From Pseudoclavibacter sp. AY1F1 (GTDB lineage Bacteria; Actinomycetota; Actinomycetes; Actinomycetales; Microbacteriaceae), in contig NZ_PSTQ01000011.1 in NCBI RefSeq assembly GCF_002931075.1, positions 62,001 through 126,000 on the forward strand: 64,000 nucleotides of DNA, read 5' to 3'. Of this stretch, positions 34,086 to 41,984 are shown one piece after another. The number at the start of each line of letters is the position of its first letter. Positions within the stretch are counted from its first letter, which is position 1. Under the pieces are notes generated by a model, which saw nothing but the letters and a program-made list of their open reading frames with translations, was not told the origin of the DNA and did not search any database. Position numbers and translations under genes: made by a program.

Positions 34086-35261
34086 CTACAGGGTCGCGGC
34101 GAGCGCCAGCGTCGCGAGCGGCACGATGATCGCGGCCCCAACCAGCCCGAGGGCTACGAAGCGCAGCCACGAGATCGTCACGCCGAGTGACACGAGCCGC
34201 TCGTGCCAGAGCAGCGTCGCGAGTGAGGCCCACGGCGTGACGAGCGGACCGAGGTTGACGCCGATGAGCAGTGCGACCAGCCTGGCGGGGCTGTCGGCGA
34301 CGGGTTCCAGCGCTAAGTATGCGGGCAGGTTGTTGATGCCGTTTGCGCTCGCGGCGCCGATCGCCGCCAGCTGCAGGAGGCTGAGGGGGTCGTCGCCGCG
34401 GCCAGAAACAGACGCGAGCAGCTCGCTCAGCCCATGTGCGTGAGCCGCCTCGACGAGGACAAACAGCGACCCTGCGATACCGAGCGCCTGCCAGGGCACG
34501 AGCCCGAACCGCAGGGCCGCTCGTCGGCGCGCGGCGAAAGCGACGATGAGCAGGAGCGCGGCCGCCCCCGCCGGGATCGCCACCTCGATGCCGGAGACCA
34601 ACAGTGGCAGCAGCAGCGCCGTGACCACCGCCGAGAAGACCAGGAGCGGGCGGTCCCGGATGCTCGTGGGAGTCGGCATCCGATATCGGCGGTCGAGCTG
34701 CCGGCGGAAGACGAACGACAGGATGGCGGCGCTCGCCACCACACCCACAAGCGCGGGCGCCCACGTGAGTGCCAGGAACTGCAGTGGCCCGCCCTCGAAG
34801 GATCTCGCCGCGAGCAGGCTCGTGAGGTTCGAGACCGGCAGGAAGAGCGATGCGGTGTTCGCGAGCCAGACGGTCGCGAGCGCAAACGGGATGGGCGACA
34901 CCCCGACGTGCACGGCCAGCAGCACCACGACTGGCGTAACGAGCACAGCGGTCGTGTCGAGGGAGAGAAATGCCGTGCTGACCACGGCGAGCAGGAGCAC
35001 GAGCATCCACAGCAGCCAGAGCCGCCCCCGGCCGAGCTTCGCGAGCCGGTCAGCGAGCGCCGAGAAGACGCCGGCCTCGCTCGCGAGCTCAGCGACGATC
35101 GTGATGCCCACGACAAACGCCAGTACGGGCAGGACCCGCTCGCCCAGCTCCAGCAGCTCGGGAGCCGGCAGCACACCGGCGGCCGCGACGACAACCGCTG
35201 CGACGACGAGCACGGCGGTAGCGATGATGGGGGCGATGCGGGACGCGCGGGACTCGGCCAT
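34086..35261 (-). CDS. SLC13/ArsB-like permease
   Basis: This 391-residue membrane protein has about ten to eleven hydrophobic segments. LSLDTTAVLVTPVVVLLA near residue 100 and the second-half repeat SANGINNLPAYLAL near 305 are the inverted-topology hairpin motifs of the ion-transporter superfamily that includes ArsB (arsenite export) and SLC13 carriers. No arsenic genes are nearby, so the substrate is uncertain. The ATG at 35261 is preferred over an upstream in-frame start. It is divergent from the ABC exporter pair. Confidence 0.8.
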   Translation of the reverse strand: MAESRASRIAPIIATAVLVVAAVVVAAAGVLPAPELLELGERVLPVLAFVVGITIVAELASEAGVFSALADRLAKLGRGRLWLLWMLVLLLAVVSTAFLSLDTTAVLVTPVVVLLAVHVGVSPIPFALATVWLANTASLFLPVSNLTSLLAARSFEGGPLQFLALTWAPALVGVVASAAILSFVFRRQLDRRYRMPTPTSIRDRPLLVFSAVVTALLLPLLVSGIEVAIPAGAAALLLIVAFAARRRAALRFGLVPWQALGIAGSLFVLVEAAHAHGLSELLASVSGRGDDPLSLLQLAAIGAASANGINNLPAYLALEPVADSPARLVALLIGVNLGPLVTPWASLATLLWHERLVSLGVTISWLRFVALGLVGAAIIVPLATLALAATL

Positions 35262-35312
35262 GGCGGAGCAAGCATAGGCCCGCAACGCGCCTGCGATGTC
35301 GGTGCTCGCTCG

Positions 35313-35318
35313 TAGGAT
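35313..35318 (+). promoter_or_regulatory. -10 hexamer of the ABC exporter operon (leaderless)
   Basis: TAGGAT ends 6 bases before the ATG. Confidence 0.45.
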
Positions 35319-35324
35319 TCGAGT

Positions 35325-36104
35325 ATGAGCTCGAACGGTGCTGTTCAGGTGCGTGAGGCGGCCGTCGTCGTCAGCGGACTGCGCGTCAGTCGCGGTCGCA
35401 CATCGGTGTTCGACGGGCTTGAGCTTTCCGTCCCGCGAGGTCAGATCACGGGGCTCCTCGGGCCATCCGGATGCGGGAAGACGACCCTCATGCGCGCGAT
35501 TGTTGGCGTCCAGAAGACTTCCGGCGGCACGGTGACCGTGCTCGGTGAGCCCGCTGGCTCCCGGCAGCTTCGCTCGCGCGTCTCCTACGCGACGCAGGCC
35601 GCATCCGTCTACGACGACCTGACCGTGGCGCAGAACCTCGGGTACTTCGCGAGTGTGCTCGGCAGGGGGCGCGCCGGGGTGGATGCGATCATCGAACGTG
35701 TCGGGCTCACCGCCCAGGCGAAACAGAGAGTCGAGTCGCTGAGCGGCGGCCAGAAGAACCGGGTCTCGCTCGCCGTCGCGATGCTGGGGGAACCCGAGGT
35801 GCTGGTGCTCGACGAGCCCACCGTCGGCCTCGACCCCGTGCTGCGGGAGGAGCTCTGGGCGCTGTTCCGCTCACTCGCCGACAGCGGTGCGACCCTCTTC
35901 GTCAGTAGCCACGTCATGGACGAAGCCATGCGCTGCGACCGCCTCCTCCTGATGAGAGACGGTCAACTCATCGCCGACACGACCCCGCCGGAACTGCTGC
36001 GCGAAACGGGGACCAGCGACGCCGACGCGGCCTTCCTCGCGCTCATCGAACGTGGCGAGAGTACGGGGCGTCACGCCGGCCCGGTTGAGGGGGACGCATC
36101 ATGA
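35325..36104 (+). CDS. ABC exporter ATPase (DrrA-like)
   Basis: This is 259 residues. Walker A is GPSGCGKTT near residue 45, then YATQAASVYDDLTVAQNL (Q-loop), signature LSGGQKNRVSLA near 141, Walker B VLVLDEPTVGLDP and His switch FVSSHVMDEAMRCD. The single domain pairs with the ABC-2 permease downstream (ATGA overlap). Such pairs export drugs, lipids or antimicrobial compounds; nothing local shows which. Confidence 0.92.
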   Translation: MSSNGAVQVREAAVVVSGLRVSRGRTSVFDGLELSVPRGQITGLLGPSGCGKTTLMRAIVGVQKTSGGTVTVLGEPAGSRQLRSRVSYATQAASVYDDLTVAQNLGYFASVLGRGRAGVDAIIERVGLTAQAKQRVESLSGGQKNRVSLAVAMLGEPEVLVLDEPTVGLDPVLREELWALFRSLADSGATLFVSSHVMDEAMRCDRLLLMRDGQLIADTTPPELLRETGTSDADAAFLALIERGESTGRHAGPVEGDAS

Positions 36105-36835
36105 GCCCCACCAGGACCTTCGCGACGGCCGGCCGCGTGCTCAGCCAGATCCGGCACGACCCACGCTCGATCGTCCTCATGGTCGTCGCACCGAGCCTGC
36201 TCGTCGGCCTATTCTCTTGGCTGTTCTCCGAACAGGACGGCGTCTTCCAGCAGCTGGGCCCCGCGATCCTGGCGCTGTTCCCGTTCATCATCATGTTCCT
36301 CATCACGAGCATCACAACCCTGCGGGAACGCCGATCCGGAACGCTCGAGCGCCTCATGACGACGCCGCTCTCGAAGGGCGACTTCATCGTCGGCTACGCA
36401 CTCGCCTTCGCCGTCGCGGCCGTGCTGCAAGCAGTGGTGACCGTGGCGTTCGCCGTGATCGTGTGCGGCCTGAGCGTGGAGGGACCGCTGTGGCAGCTCG
36501 GCCTCGTCGCGGTCGCGGATGCGCTGCTCGGCACAGCTCTCGGGCTCCTCGCCAGCGCGTTCGCGCGCACCGAGTTCCAGGCCGTGCAGTTCATGCCCGT
36601 ACTCGTGTTCCCGCAGGTGCTGCTCGGCGGCATCCTCATGCCCCGCGAGCAGATGCCGGACGCACTCCAGGCGATCTCCGACTGGCTACCGCTGAGCTAC
36701 GCCATCGATGCCATCAACGCGGTCACGGCGGGCGACGAAGGCTGGGACCTCTGGGCGCCCATCCTCGTCATCCTCGCCTTCGCGTCTGGCGCGCTGGTGC
36801 TCGGATCGCTCACGCTCCGCCGCCGAACCGGGTAG
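36101..36835 (+). CDS. ABC-2 type exporter permease
   Basis: This is 244 residues with six predicted helices. LRERRSGTLERLMTTPLSKGDFIVGYALAF near residue 73 is the conserved ABC-2 coupling-helix region, and FPQVLLGGILMPREQMPDALQAISDWLPLSYAIDAI near 170 is the ABC-2 signature. It forms the channel for the preceding ATPase. Its end lies 3 bases from the convergent hypothetical gene, with no visible terminator. Confidence 0.9.
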   Translation: MSPTRTFATAGRVLSQIRHDPRSIVLMVVAPSLLVGLFSWLFSEQDGVFQQLGPAILALFPFIIMFLITSITTLRERRSGTLERLMTTPLSKGDFIVGYALAFAVAAVLQAVVTVAFAVIVCGLSVEGPLWQLGLVAVADALLGTALGLLASAFARTEFQAVQFMPVLVFPQVLLGGILMPREQMPDALQAISDWLPLSYAIDAINAVTAGDEGWDLWAPILVILAFASGALVLGSLTLRRRTG

Positions 36836-36838
36836 CAG

Positions 36839-37198
36839 CTACTTGGCGGCGACGCTGTCGAGGTGCTCACGCAGCGCGATGATGATGTCGTCGCGAGTCG
36901 TGTTGCGGGCGTGCGCGAGCTCCTCGATGAGCCAGTCGAGCGTCATGTAGTTCGCGTGCAGCAGGTTCGAGAGCTCGATGTTGACCTTGACCTGGTTCGG
37001 GCCACCGTCAACGGGCTGCTCGGCGTCCGGGTCGATGTCGGTGTCGAGTCCCTGCCCCTGCTCGACCTTCACAACAAACGCTCCCACCTCGACGAGTCGC
37101 TCGTAGGCGAGCGCCGCGGCGTCGGGGGAGACTTCCGTGACGGAGACGGCGTCGAGCAGCACATGCGCGGCTTCTCGGCTGGTAGTTGGAGTGGACAT
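36839..37198 (-). CDS. Conserved-looking cytoplasmic protein of unknown function
   Basis: This is 119 residues, acidic, without signal or membrane segment. The N-terminal half is helical (TSREAAHVLLDAVSVTEVSPDAAALAYERLVEVGAFVV), the middle is acidic (DTDIDPDAEQ), and a second helical part follows (QVKVNIELSNLLHANYMTLDWLIEELAHARNTTRDDII). No family recognised. The ATG at 37198 is chosen because the longer frame runs into the divergent kinase promoter. Ordinary codon usage supports it as real. Confidence 0.6.
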   Translation of the reverse strand: MSTPTTSREAAHVLLDAVSVTEVSPDAAALAYERLVEVGAFVVKVEQGQGLDTDIDPDAEQPVDGGPNQVKVNIELSNLLHANYMTLDWLIEELAHARNTTRDDIIIALREHLDSVAAK

Positions 37199-37253
37199 GC
37201 AACGAGGATAAGCGCGCACGTCGAACGGACAGTCAGGGTCCATCCATACAGGG

Positions 37254-37259
37254 CACAAT
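37254..37259 (+). promoter_or_regulatory. -10 hexamer of the PfkB kinase gene
   Basis: CACAAT ends 7 bases before the ATG; no Shine-Dalgarno sequence. Confidence 0.35.
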
Positions 37260-37266
37260 CGGGGAC

Positions 37267-38229
37267 ATGAGCAGCAAACCCACAGCGAAGGCCCGCCCCA
37301 CCTCAGACGCGCCAGTTGTGGTCATCGGCGACGCCATCGTCACCGAGCTGCGGGAGACGGAAGCCCGGGGAGGGCTCACGAGTCGCAGCTACGTGAGTGG
37401 TTCCGCCCTCAACGTTGCAATGGCGCTCGCGCGCCTCGGCGTTCCGGTCGCGCTCATCTCGAGCATCGGTGACGACGCGGACGGCCGGCGCATCCGCGAC
37501 CACCTGGGCAAGCGAGGCATCCACTTCGCCCCGTCCGTGTCGCTCGCGGGAACAGGACGGGCGCTCGGAGAACCGGCAGACGGCGAGCCCCTTTACACGT
37601 TCGACGACGCGGCACGCGCCCGGCGCATCCGCTTCGACGACGAGCAGGTGGCCCTGATCCGCGCGGCCCCGTTCGTCGCGATCTCAGGCTTCGCGTTCGA
37701 CGACAAGAAGCAGCACCGGCGCCTGCTCGAGGCGGTCATCCGCCCGCAAGAGCGCCTGCTCCTCGACCCGAACCCGCGCCTCGGGCTCGTCGACGACCCA
37801 GTGGCGTTCCTCGACAACTTCGAGCGACACGTCTCCAGCGCCCTCTTTGCGCACCTCTCCGACAACGACGCCGACCTGCTCTTAGAAGCTCCCCTCGATG
37901 AAGCGACCAGCGACATGCTCGACCTCGGCGCGACGCACGTGATCGCCACGGAAGGGAATCGCGGCGGGCGGTGGGTCAACCGGGCCGGCATCGACGTTGC
38001 CGAGCCCATCGTGGAGTTGCCGGGCGACATCGTCGACACGATGGGAGCCGGTGACGCCGTGTTCGCGACGGCCGTCGCCTCCATCGTGCAGGGTGGAGTT
38101 CCGCATCAGGTGGCGGATGCTCGACGCATCCTGAAGCGGGCCATGACGGTTGCGGCCGCCACGGTACGCGTCACGGGCAGCTTCCTCGCCGCGGACGACG
38201 ACCTGCCGCCGGCCGCCGACGCGCTCTGA
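37267..38229 (+). CDS. PfkB/ribokinase-family sugar kinase
   Basis: This is 320 residues. GSALNVAMALARLGVPVALISSIGDDADG near residue 43 is PfkB signature 1, and ELPGDIVDTMGAGDAVFATAVAS near 250 is signature 2 with the catalytic Asp in GAGD. The pattern between, including ISGFAFDDKK and LLLDPNPRLGLV, fits fructokinase or KDG-kinase-like members. No sugar transporter is adjacent, so the substrate is undefined. It ends at a shared hairpin with the amino-acid permease. Confidence 0.87.
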   Translation: MSSKPTAKARPTSDAPVVVIGDAIVTELRETEARGGLTSRSYVSGSALNVAMALARLGVPVALISSIGDDADGRRIRDHLGKRGIHFAPSVSLAGTGRALGEPADGEPLYTFDDAARARRIRFDDEQVALIRAAPFVAISGFAFDDKKQHRRLLEAVIRPQERLLLDPNPRLGLVDDPVAFLDNFERHVSSALFAHLSDNDADLLLEAPLDEATSDMLDLGATHVIATEGNRGGRWVNRAGIDVAEPIVELPGDIVDTMGAGDAVFATAVASIVQGGVPHQVADARRILKRAMTVAAATVRVTGSFLAADDDLPPAADAL

Positions 38230-38235
38230 TGCCCC

Positions 38236-38270
38236 GTCTCGGGATGGGCGCGAGGAACCCATCCCGAGAC
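38236..38270. terminator. Bidirectional terminator between pfkB-type gene and permease
   Basis: A 13-base perfect stem (gtctcgggatggg / cccatcccgagac) with a 9-base loop lies between two convergent genes. Confidence 0.8.
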
Positions 38271-38287
38271 CGTGGAGCGGTGCGGAA

Positions 38288-39871
38288 CTACTTCGACGAA
38301 GGCGTCAAAGTCGACTCGGAATCCGGGGCCGAACCGGAAGCCGAGGCCGCCGCCGCGCGCTCGCGCTTCTGCTTGCGCTGCACGTAGACGCCCGCGACGA
38401 TCGAGATGCCAGCGATGATGAAGCTCGTCGTGACCTCGATGAGGCGCGTCTCGCCCGCGAAGAACATGTAGATGAGCAGCGCGGACAGCGCGACGATGAC
38501 AACCCAGGTCAGCCACGGGAAGCCCCACATGCGGATGGCGCCCTTGGTCTTCTCGTTCGGGTCCTTGCCGGCGGCGATGGCGTCTTCCGCGAGGATGCGC
38601 CGTGAGCGCAGCTGGGAGACGGCGATGACGATCCACACGAAGATCGCGACGGCGCCGGTCGAGTTCACGAGGAACGAGAACACGTACTCGGGGGTCGTGT
38701 AGTTGAGCACAACCGAGAGGAGTCCGACGACGGCGGATGCGAGGATCGCGACGTACGGGGTGCCGCGCTTCGAGACCTTGCGGAACGCTTTGGGGGCTTC
38801 GCCGCGGCGCGACAGCGAGAACGCCATGCGGGAGGCCGTGTAGAGCGACGCGTTGAGGGTGGAGAGCAGGGCGGAGAGCACGATGATGTCCATCGCGAGG
38901 GCTGCCCAGCCGATTCCCGCGGCGTTCAGCATCGTGACGAAGGGGCTGACGCCCGCCGTGATCTGGTCCCAGGGCAGCACGATGAGGACCACGAGGATCG
39001 AGCCGATGTAAAAGAGCAGGATGCGCCACACGACCGAGTTGACGGCCTTGCGGACTGCTTGGGCCGGCTGCTCGGATTCGCCGGCGGCGATTGTGGCGAC
39101 CTCTGCCCCGAACATCGAGAAGATGACGGGAAGGAGGGCGGCGAGGACGCCCGCGACGCCGAAGGGTGCGAAGCCGCCGTCGGCAGGCGACAGGTTGCCG
39201 AACGTGGCCGTGTTGTTCGGGATGATGTGCGCGATGAGGAGCGCGCCGACGATGATGAAGATGATGATCGACACGATCTTGATCGACGCGAACCAGAACT
39301 CGAACTCGCCGAACGATTTCACGCTGATGAGGTTGGCGATGAGGAAGACGAGCGTGATGACAAGCGCCGGGATCCACTGGGGGATCTCCGGCAGCCAGCC
39401 GCTGATGATGACTGCGGCGGCCGTGGCTTCGATGCCGACGACAACAACCCAGAACCACCAGTAGAGCCAGCCGATAGAGAGGCCGGCCCACGGCCCGATG
39501 AAGCGCGTCGCGTAGGCGGAGAACGAACCCGTCTCCGGCGATATTGAGGCCATCTCGCCGAGCATCCGCATGACAAGCACGACGACGACCCCGGCGAGGG
39601 CGTAGGCGAGGATGACGGCAGGGCCGGCCGCGAGGATCGCGGTGCTCGAGGCGACGAGCAGGCCGGCGCCGATGACACCACCGAGGGCGATCATCGACAG
39701 GTGGCGCGGCTTGAGCGTGTTGGCGAGCGCCTCGCCCTGCTCGACGGCCGGACCGCGGCCTGCCTGGTGGCCGCGCTCGCTCAGGTCGCGGCCCTTCTCC
39801 GTGAAGACGGCTTCGGTGTGGGGCGCGGCTGCGCTCTCTGGAATCTGGCCGTCAGCGCTTGGGCACGTCAT
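38288..39871 (-). CDS. APC-superfamily amino-acid permease (GABA/AnsP-like)
   Basis: This 527-residue protein has 12 predicted helices. LKPRHLSMIALGGVIGAGLLVASS near residue 55 is the amino-acid transporter (AAT) opening, and FSMFGAEVATIAAGESEQPAQAVRKAVNSVVWRIL near 245 is the family's conserved loop. The N-terminal 50 residues and last 25 are polar cytoplasmic tails. Proton-driven uptake of a neutral amino acid or GABA is likely, without finer assignment. The ATG has an aggag site. The 229-base upstream region up to the next gene holds its promoter and no gene. Confidence 0.9.
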   Translation of the reverse strand: MTCPSADGQIPESAAAPHTEAVFTEKGRDLSERGHQAGRGPAVEQGEALANTLKPRHLSMIALGGVIGAGLLVASSTAILAAGPAVILAYALAGVVVVLVMRMLGEMASISPETGSFSAYATRFIGPWAGLSIGWLYWWFWVVVVGIEATAAAVIISGWLPEIPQWIPALVITLVFLIANLISVKSFGEFEFWFASIKIVSIIIFIIVGALLIAHIIPNNTATFGNLSPADGGFAPFGVAGVLAALLPVIFSMFGAEVATIAAGESEQPAQAVRKAVNSVVWRILLFYIGSILVVLIVLPWDQITAGVSPFVTMLNAAGIGWAALAMDIIVLSALLSTLNASLYTASRMAFSLSRRGEAPKAFRKVSKRGTPYVAILASAVVGLLSVVLNYTTPEYVFSFLVNSTGAVAIFVWIVIAVSQLRSRRILAEDAIAAGKDPNEKTKGAIRMWGFPWLTWVVIVALSALLIYMFFAGETRLIEVTTSFIIAGISIVAGVYVQRKQKRERAAAASASGSAPDSESTLTPSSK

Positions 39872-40100
39872 GGATCACGTTTCTCCTGGTGAAGGGGCCC
39901 ACGGGTGCCGCGCGTTCGCTGGAGAATCAGCACATAAGGGGAGGAACGCGGCGCACACCTCGGGGTCGGTACTGAGCAAGGGTAGGGCTCTGCGTGCATC
40001 CCGTTCACCTTGTGTTCATAAGAGACGTGTTCAGAAGAGACGCGGGAGAGTACGAGCTGCCCCGCCTGCCGGGCGAGCACCCACGTCGAAGCTGAGCAGC

Positions 40101-40793
40101 TCAGCTGGCGGGGGTGTCGCCTGGCAGGGTCTCGGGGTCGCTCGGCTCGACGCTGCCGCGCGCGTCCCGTTCCGCCGGGGTCTCAGCTTCGGCGGAGCCG
40201 CCGGTGTCGACCGTGAACCAGCGGATCGCGACCCCGCAGATGGGCCCGATGAGCAGCGCGAACGCGACCGTGCCGATGCCGACGTCGCCGCCGAGCATCC
40301 AGCCGATCGCGAGGACAACAACCTCGAGGCTCGTGCGCACGATCCAGATGCGCCAGCCAGTGACGCGGTGCAGCCCCGTCATGAGACCGTCGCGCGGGCC
40401 CGGCCCGAAGAGCGCTCCGATGTAGAGGCCTGTCGCGAGGCCAAGGGTCAGGATGCCCCCGGCGAGCAGCAGGATGCGCCACCACAGGTCGAGGCCCTCG
40501 GGGATGATCCAGAGACCCAGGTCGGCGCACGGCCCCACGAATAGCGCGTTGAAGATCGTGCCGAAACCGGGACGCTGCCTGAGCGGGATCCAGATGAGGA
40601 GCACGACGACGCTGATGAGCACCGTGATGAGCCCGAACGGCAGGCCCGACTGCACCTGGATGCCGAGCGTCAGCACATCCCACGGGGAGACACCGAGCTC
40701 ACCCCGAACGATCATGGCGATGGCGAGGCCGTAGAGGAGGATGCCGACGACGAGCTGAGTGGCGCGACGGGGCAGGCGGACGATGGAGCGCAT
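40101..40793 (-). CDS. YczE/YitT-like membrane protein
   Basis: This is 230 residues with five to six helices. LVVGILLYGLAIAMIVRGELGVSPWDVLTLGI near residue 12 and GLYIGALFGPGPRDGLMTGLHRVTGW near 115 are the hallmarks of the YczE-like family. These proteins are widespread, often near regulators or surfactant genes, with no proven activity. The C-terminal 35 residues are acidic and polar. The ATG chosen removes a long basic extension unlikely to be translated. It lies downstream of ldh on the same strand with a 118-base gap. Confidence 0.8.
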   Translation of the reverse strand: MRSIVRLPRRATQLVVGILLYGLAIAMIVRGELGVSPWDVLTLGIQVQSGLPFGLITVLISVVVLLIWIPLRQRPGFGTIFNALFVGPCADLGLWIIPEGLDLWWRILLLAGGILTLGLATGLYIGALFGPGPRDGLMTGLHRVTGWRIWIVRTSLEVVVLAIGWMLGGDVGIGTVAFALLIGPICGVAIRWFTVDTGGSAEAETPAERDARGSVEPSDPETLPGDTPAS

Positions 40794-40888
40794 CCGCTCA
40801 TCTAAGCCGCAGACCCGCACGGGGATCGCGGTCCACTCAGGAAGAGTGGATGGGTGTGCCGCGCCCGCCGCGGGTCTAACTGAGGAAG

Positions 40889-40922
40889 CGCGTCTAGCTG
40901 ACTGGCCGCGTCTAGCTGACTG
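40889..40922. repeat. Two direct 16-base repeats over the ldh stop codon
   Basis: cgcgtctagctgactg occurs at 40889-40904 and 40907-40922. The stop codon of ldh lies in the second copy, so the gene end has been duplicated. Confidence 0.75.
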
Positions 40923-41865
40923 ACCGAACCGTCGAGCGGATCTCCTCGGCGGATGCGAGGAACTTCTCGAGCTCGCTCGGCGACATCGGGGTGTCGAGGA
41001 TGCGTTCGACACCCTTGGCGCTCACGATGACGGGCGTCGAGATGGCGACGTCGTCGATGCCCCACTGCCCCTGCAGGAGAGTCGAGACGGGCATGATGGC
41101 ATGCTCGTCGTTGATAATCGCCTCGGCGATGCGCGCCCCGGAGAGGCCGATCGCGTAGTTCGTCGCGCCCTTGCCCTCGATGACCTTGTACGCGGCAGTG
41201 CGCACGTCGTGGGTGATGCTCTCGAGCGTCTCCTCGGTGAAGGGGCGCTCACCGTCGCGCTCCCAGTCGAGGATCGGGATGGGGCCGATCGTGGCCTGCG
41301 ACCAGAGCGCGAACTCGCTGTCGCCGTGCTCGCCGACGATGGTGGCGTGCACGCTCGTGGGGGCGAGGCCGCCCGCGAGCTTCGCGATGATCCAGCGGAG
41401 ACGGGATGTGTCGAGCACCGTGCCGGAGGAGATGACGCGGCCGGGCGGGAGGCCGGAGATGCGCTGGGCGACAACCGTGAGCACGTCGCACGGGTTCGTG
41501 ACGAGCACGAACACCGCGTCTGGGGCGAGCTCCACGAGTTTCGGCATGAGCGACTCGAGGATGCCGACGTTCACGCCGACGAGATCGAGCCGCGTCTGCC
41601 CGGGCTTCTGCTTCGCGCCCGCCGTGATGATGACGACATCGGCTCCCGCGACGGTGGTGATGTCGCTCGAGCCCGTCATGACGCTCGAACCCGTGAACTG
41701 GGTGCCGTGGGCGAGGTCGAGCACCTCGGCTTCCACCTTCTTCGTGTCGATGTCGTAGAGGGTGATCTCGCGCGCGACACCGCGGATGAGACACGCGTAT
41801 GCGAGAGAGGTGCCGACGCTCCCGGCCCCCACGATCGCGACTTTCGACTGCTTCTGCAGGGGCAT
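40912..41865 (-). CDS. ldh: L-lactate dehydrogenase
   Basis: This enzyme converts pyruvate and NADH to L-lactate. It has 317 residues with NAD motif VAIVGAGSVGTSLAYA at residue 8, ITAGAKQKPGQTRLDLVGVN (substrate Arg and loop) near 85, VTNPCDV, and the active-site VGEHGDSEFALWS (catalytic His) near 178. The Gln/Lys before PGQTR separate it from malate dehydrogenase, which carries Arg there. ATG with a ggaag site 4 bases upstream. No allosteric features can be judged by eye. Confidence 0.93.
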   Translation of the reverse strand: MPLQKQSKVAIVGAGSVGTSLAYACLIRGVAREITLYDIDTKKVEAEVLDLAHGTQFTGSSVMTGSSDITTVAGADVVIITAGAKQKPGQTRLDLVGVNVGILESLMPKLVELAPDAVFVLVTNPCDVLTVVAQRISGLPPGRVISSGTVLDTSRLRWIIAKLAGGLAPTSVHATIVGEHGDSEFALWSQATIGPIPILDWERDGERPFTEETLESITHDVRTAAYKVIEGKGATNYAIGLSGARIAEAIINDEHAIMPVSTLLQGQWGIDDVAISTPVIVSAKGVERILDTPMSPSELEKFLASAEEIRSTVRSVS

Positions 41866-41984
41866 GGTGCTTCCTTTCGGGAAGATCAGCAACTCTCTGA
41901 TCGTATGGGCGCTCGCCCGGGCACTGCGGCGTGTCGCGGCGCGGCTCGGGTTGGCCCGGAGGTGCGCTGGTTACGCTCGTTCGC

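Noticed and set aside
34086-35261. Arsenic-resistance operon around the ArsB-like permease
   Set aside because: No arsR, arsC or arsA neighbour; the family includes other anion carriers.
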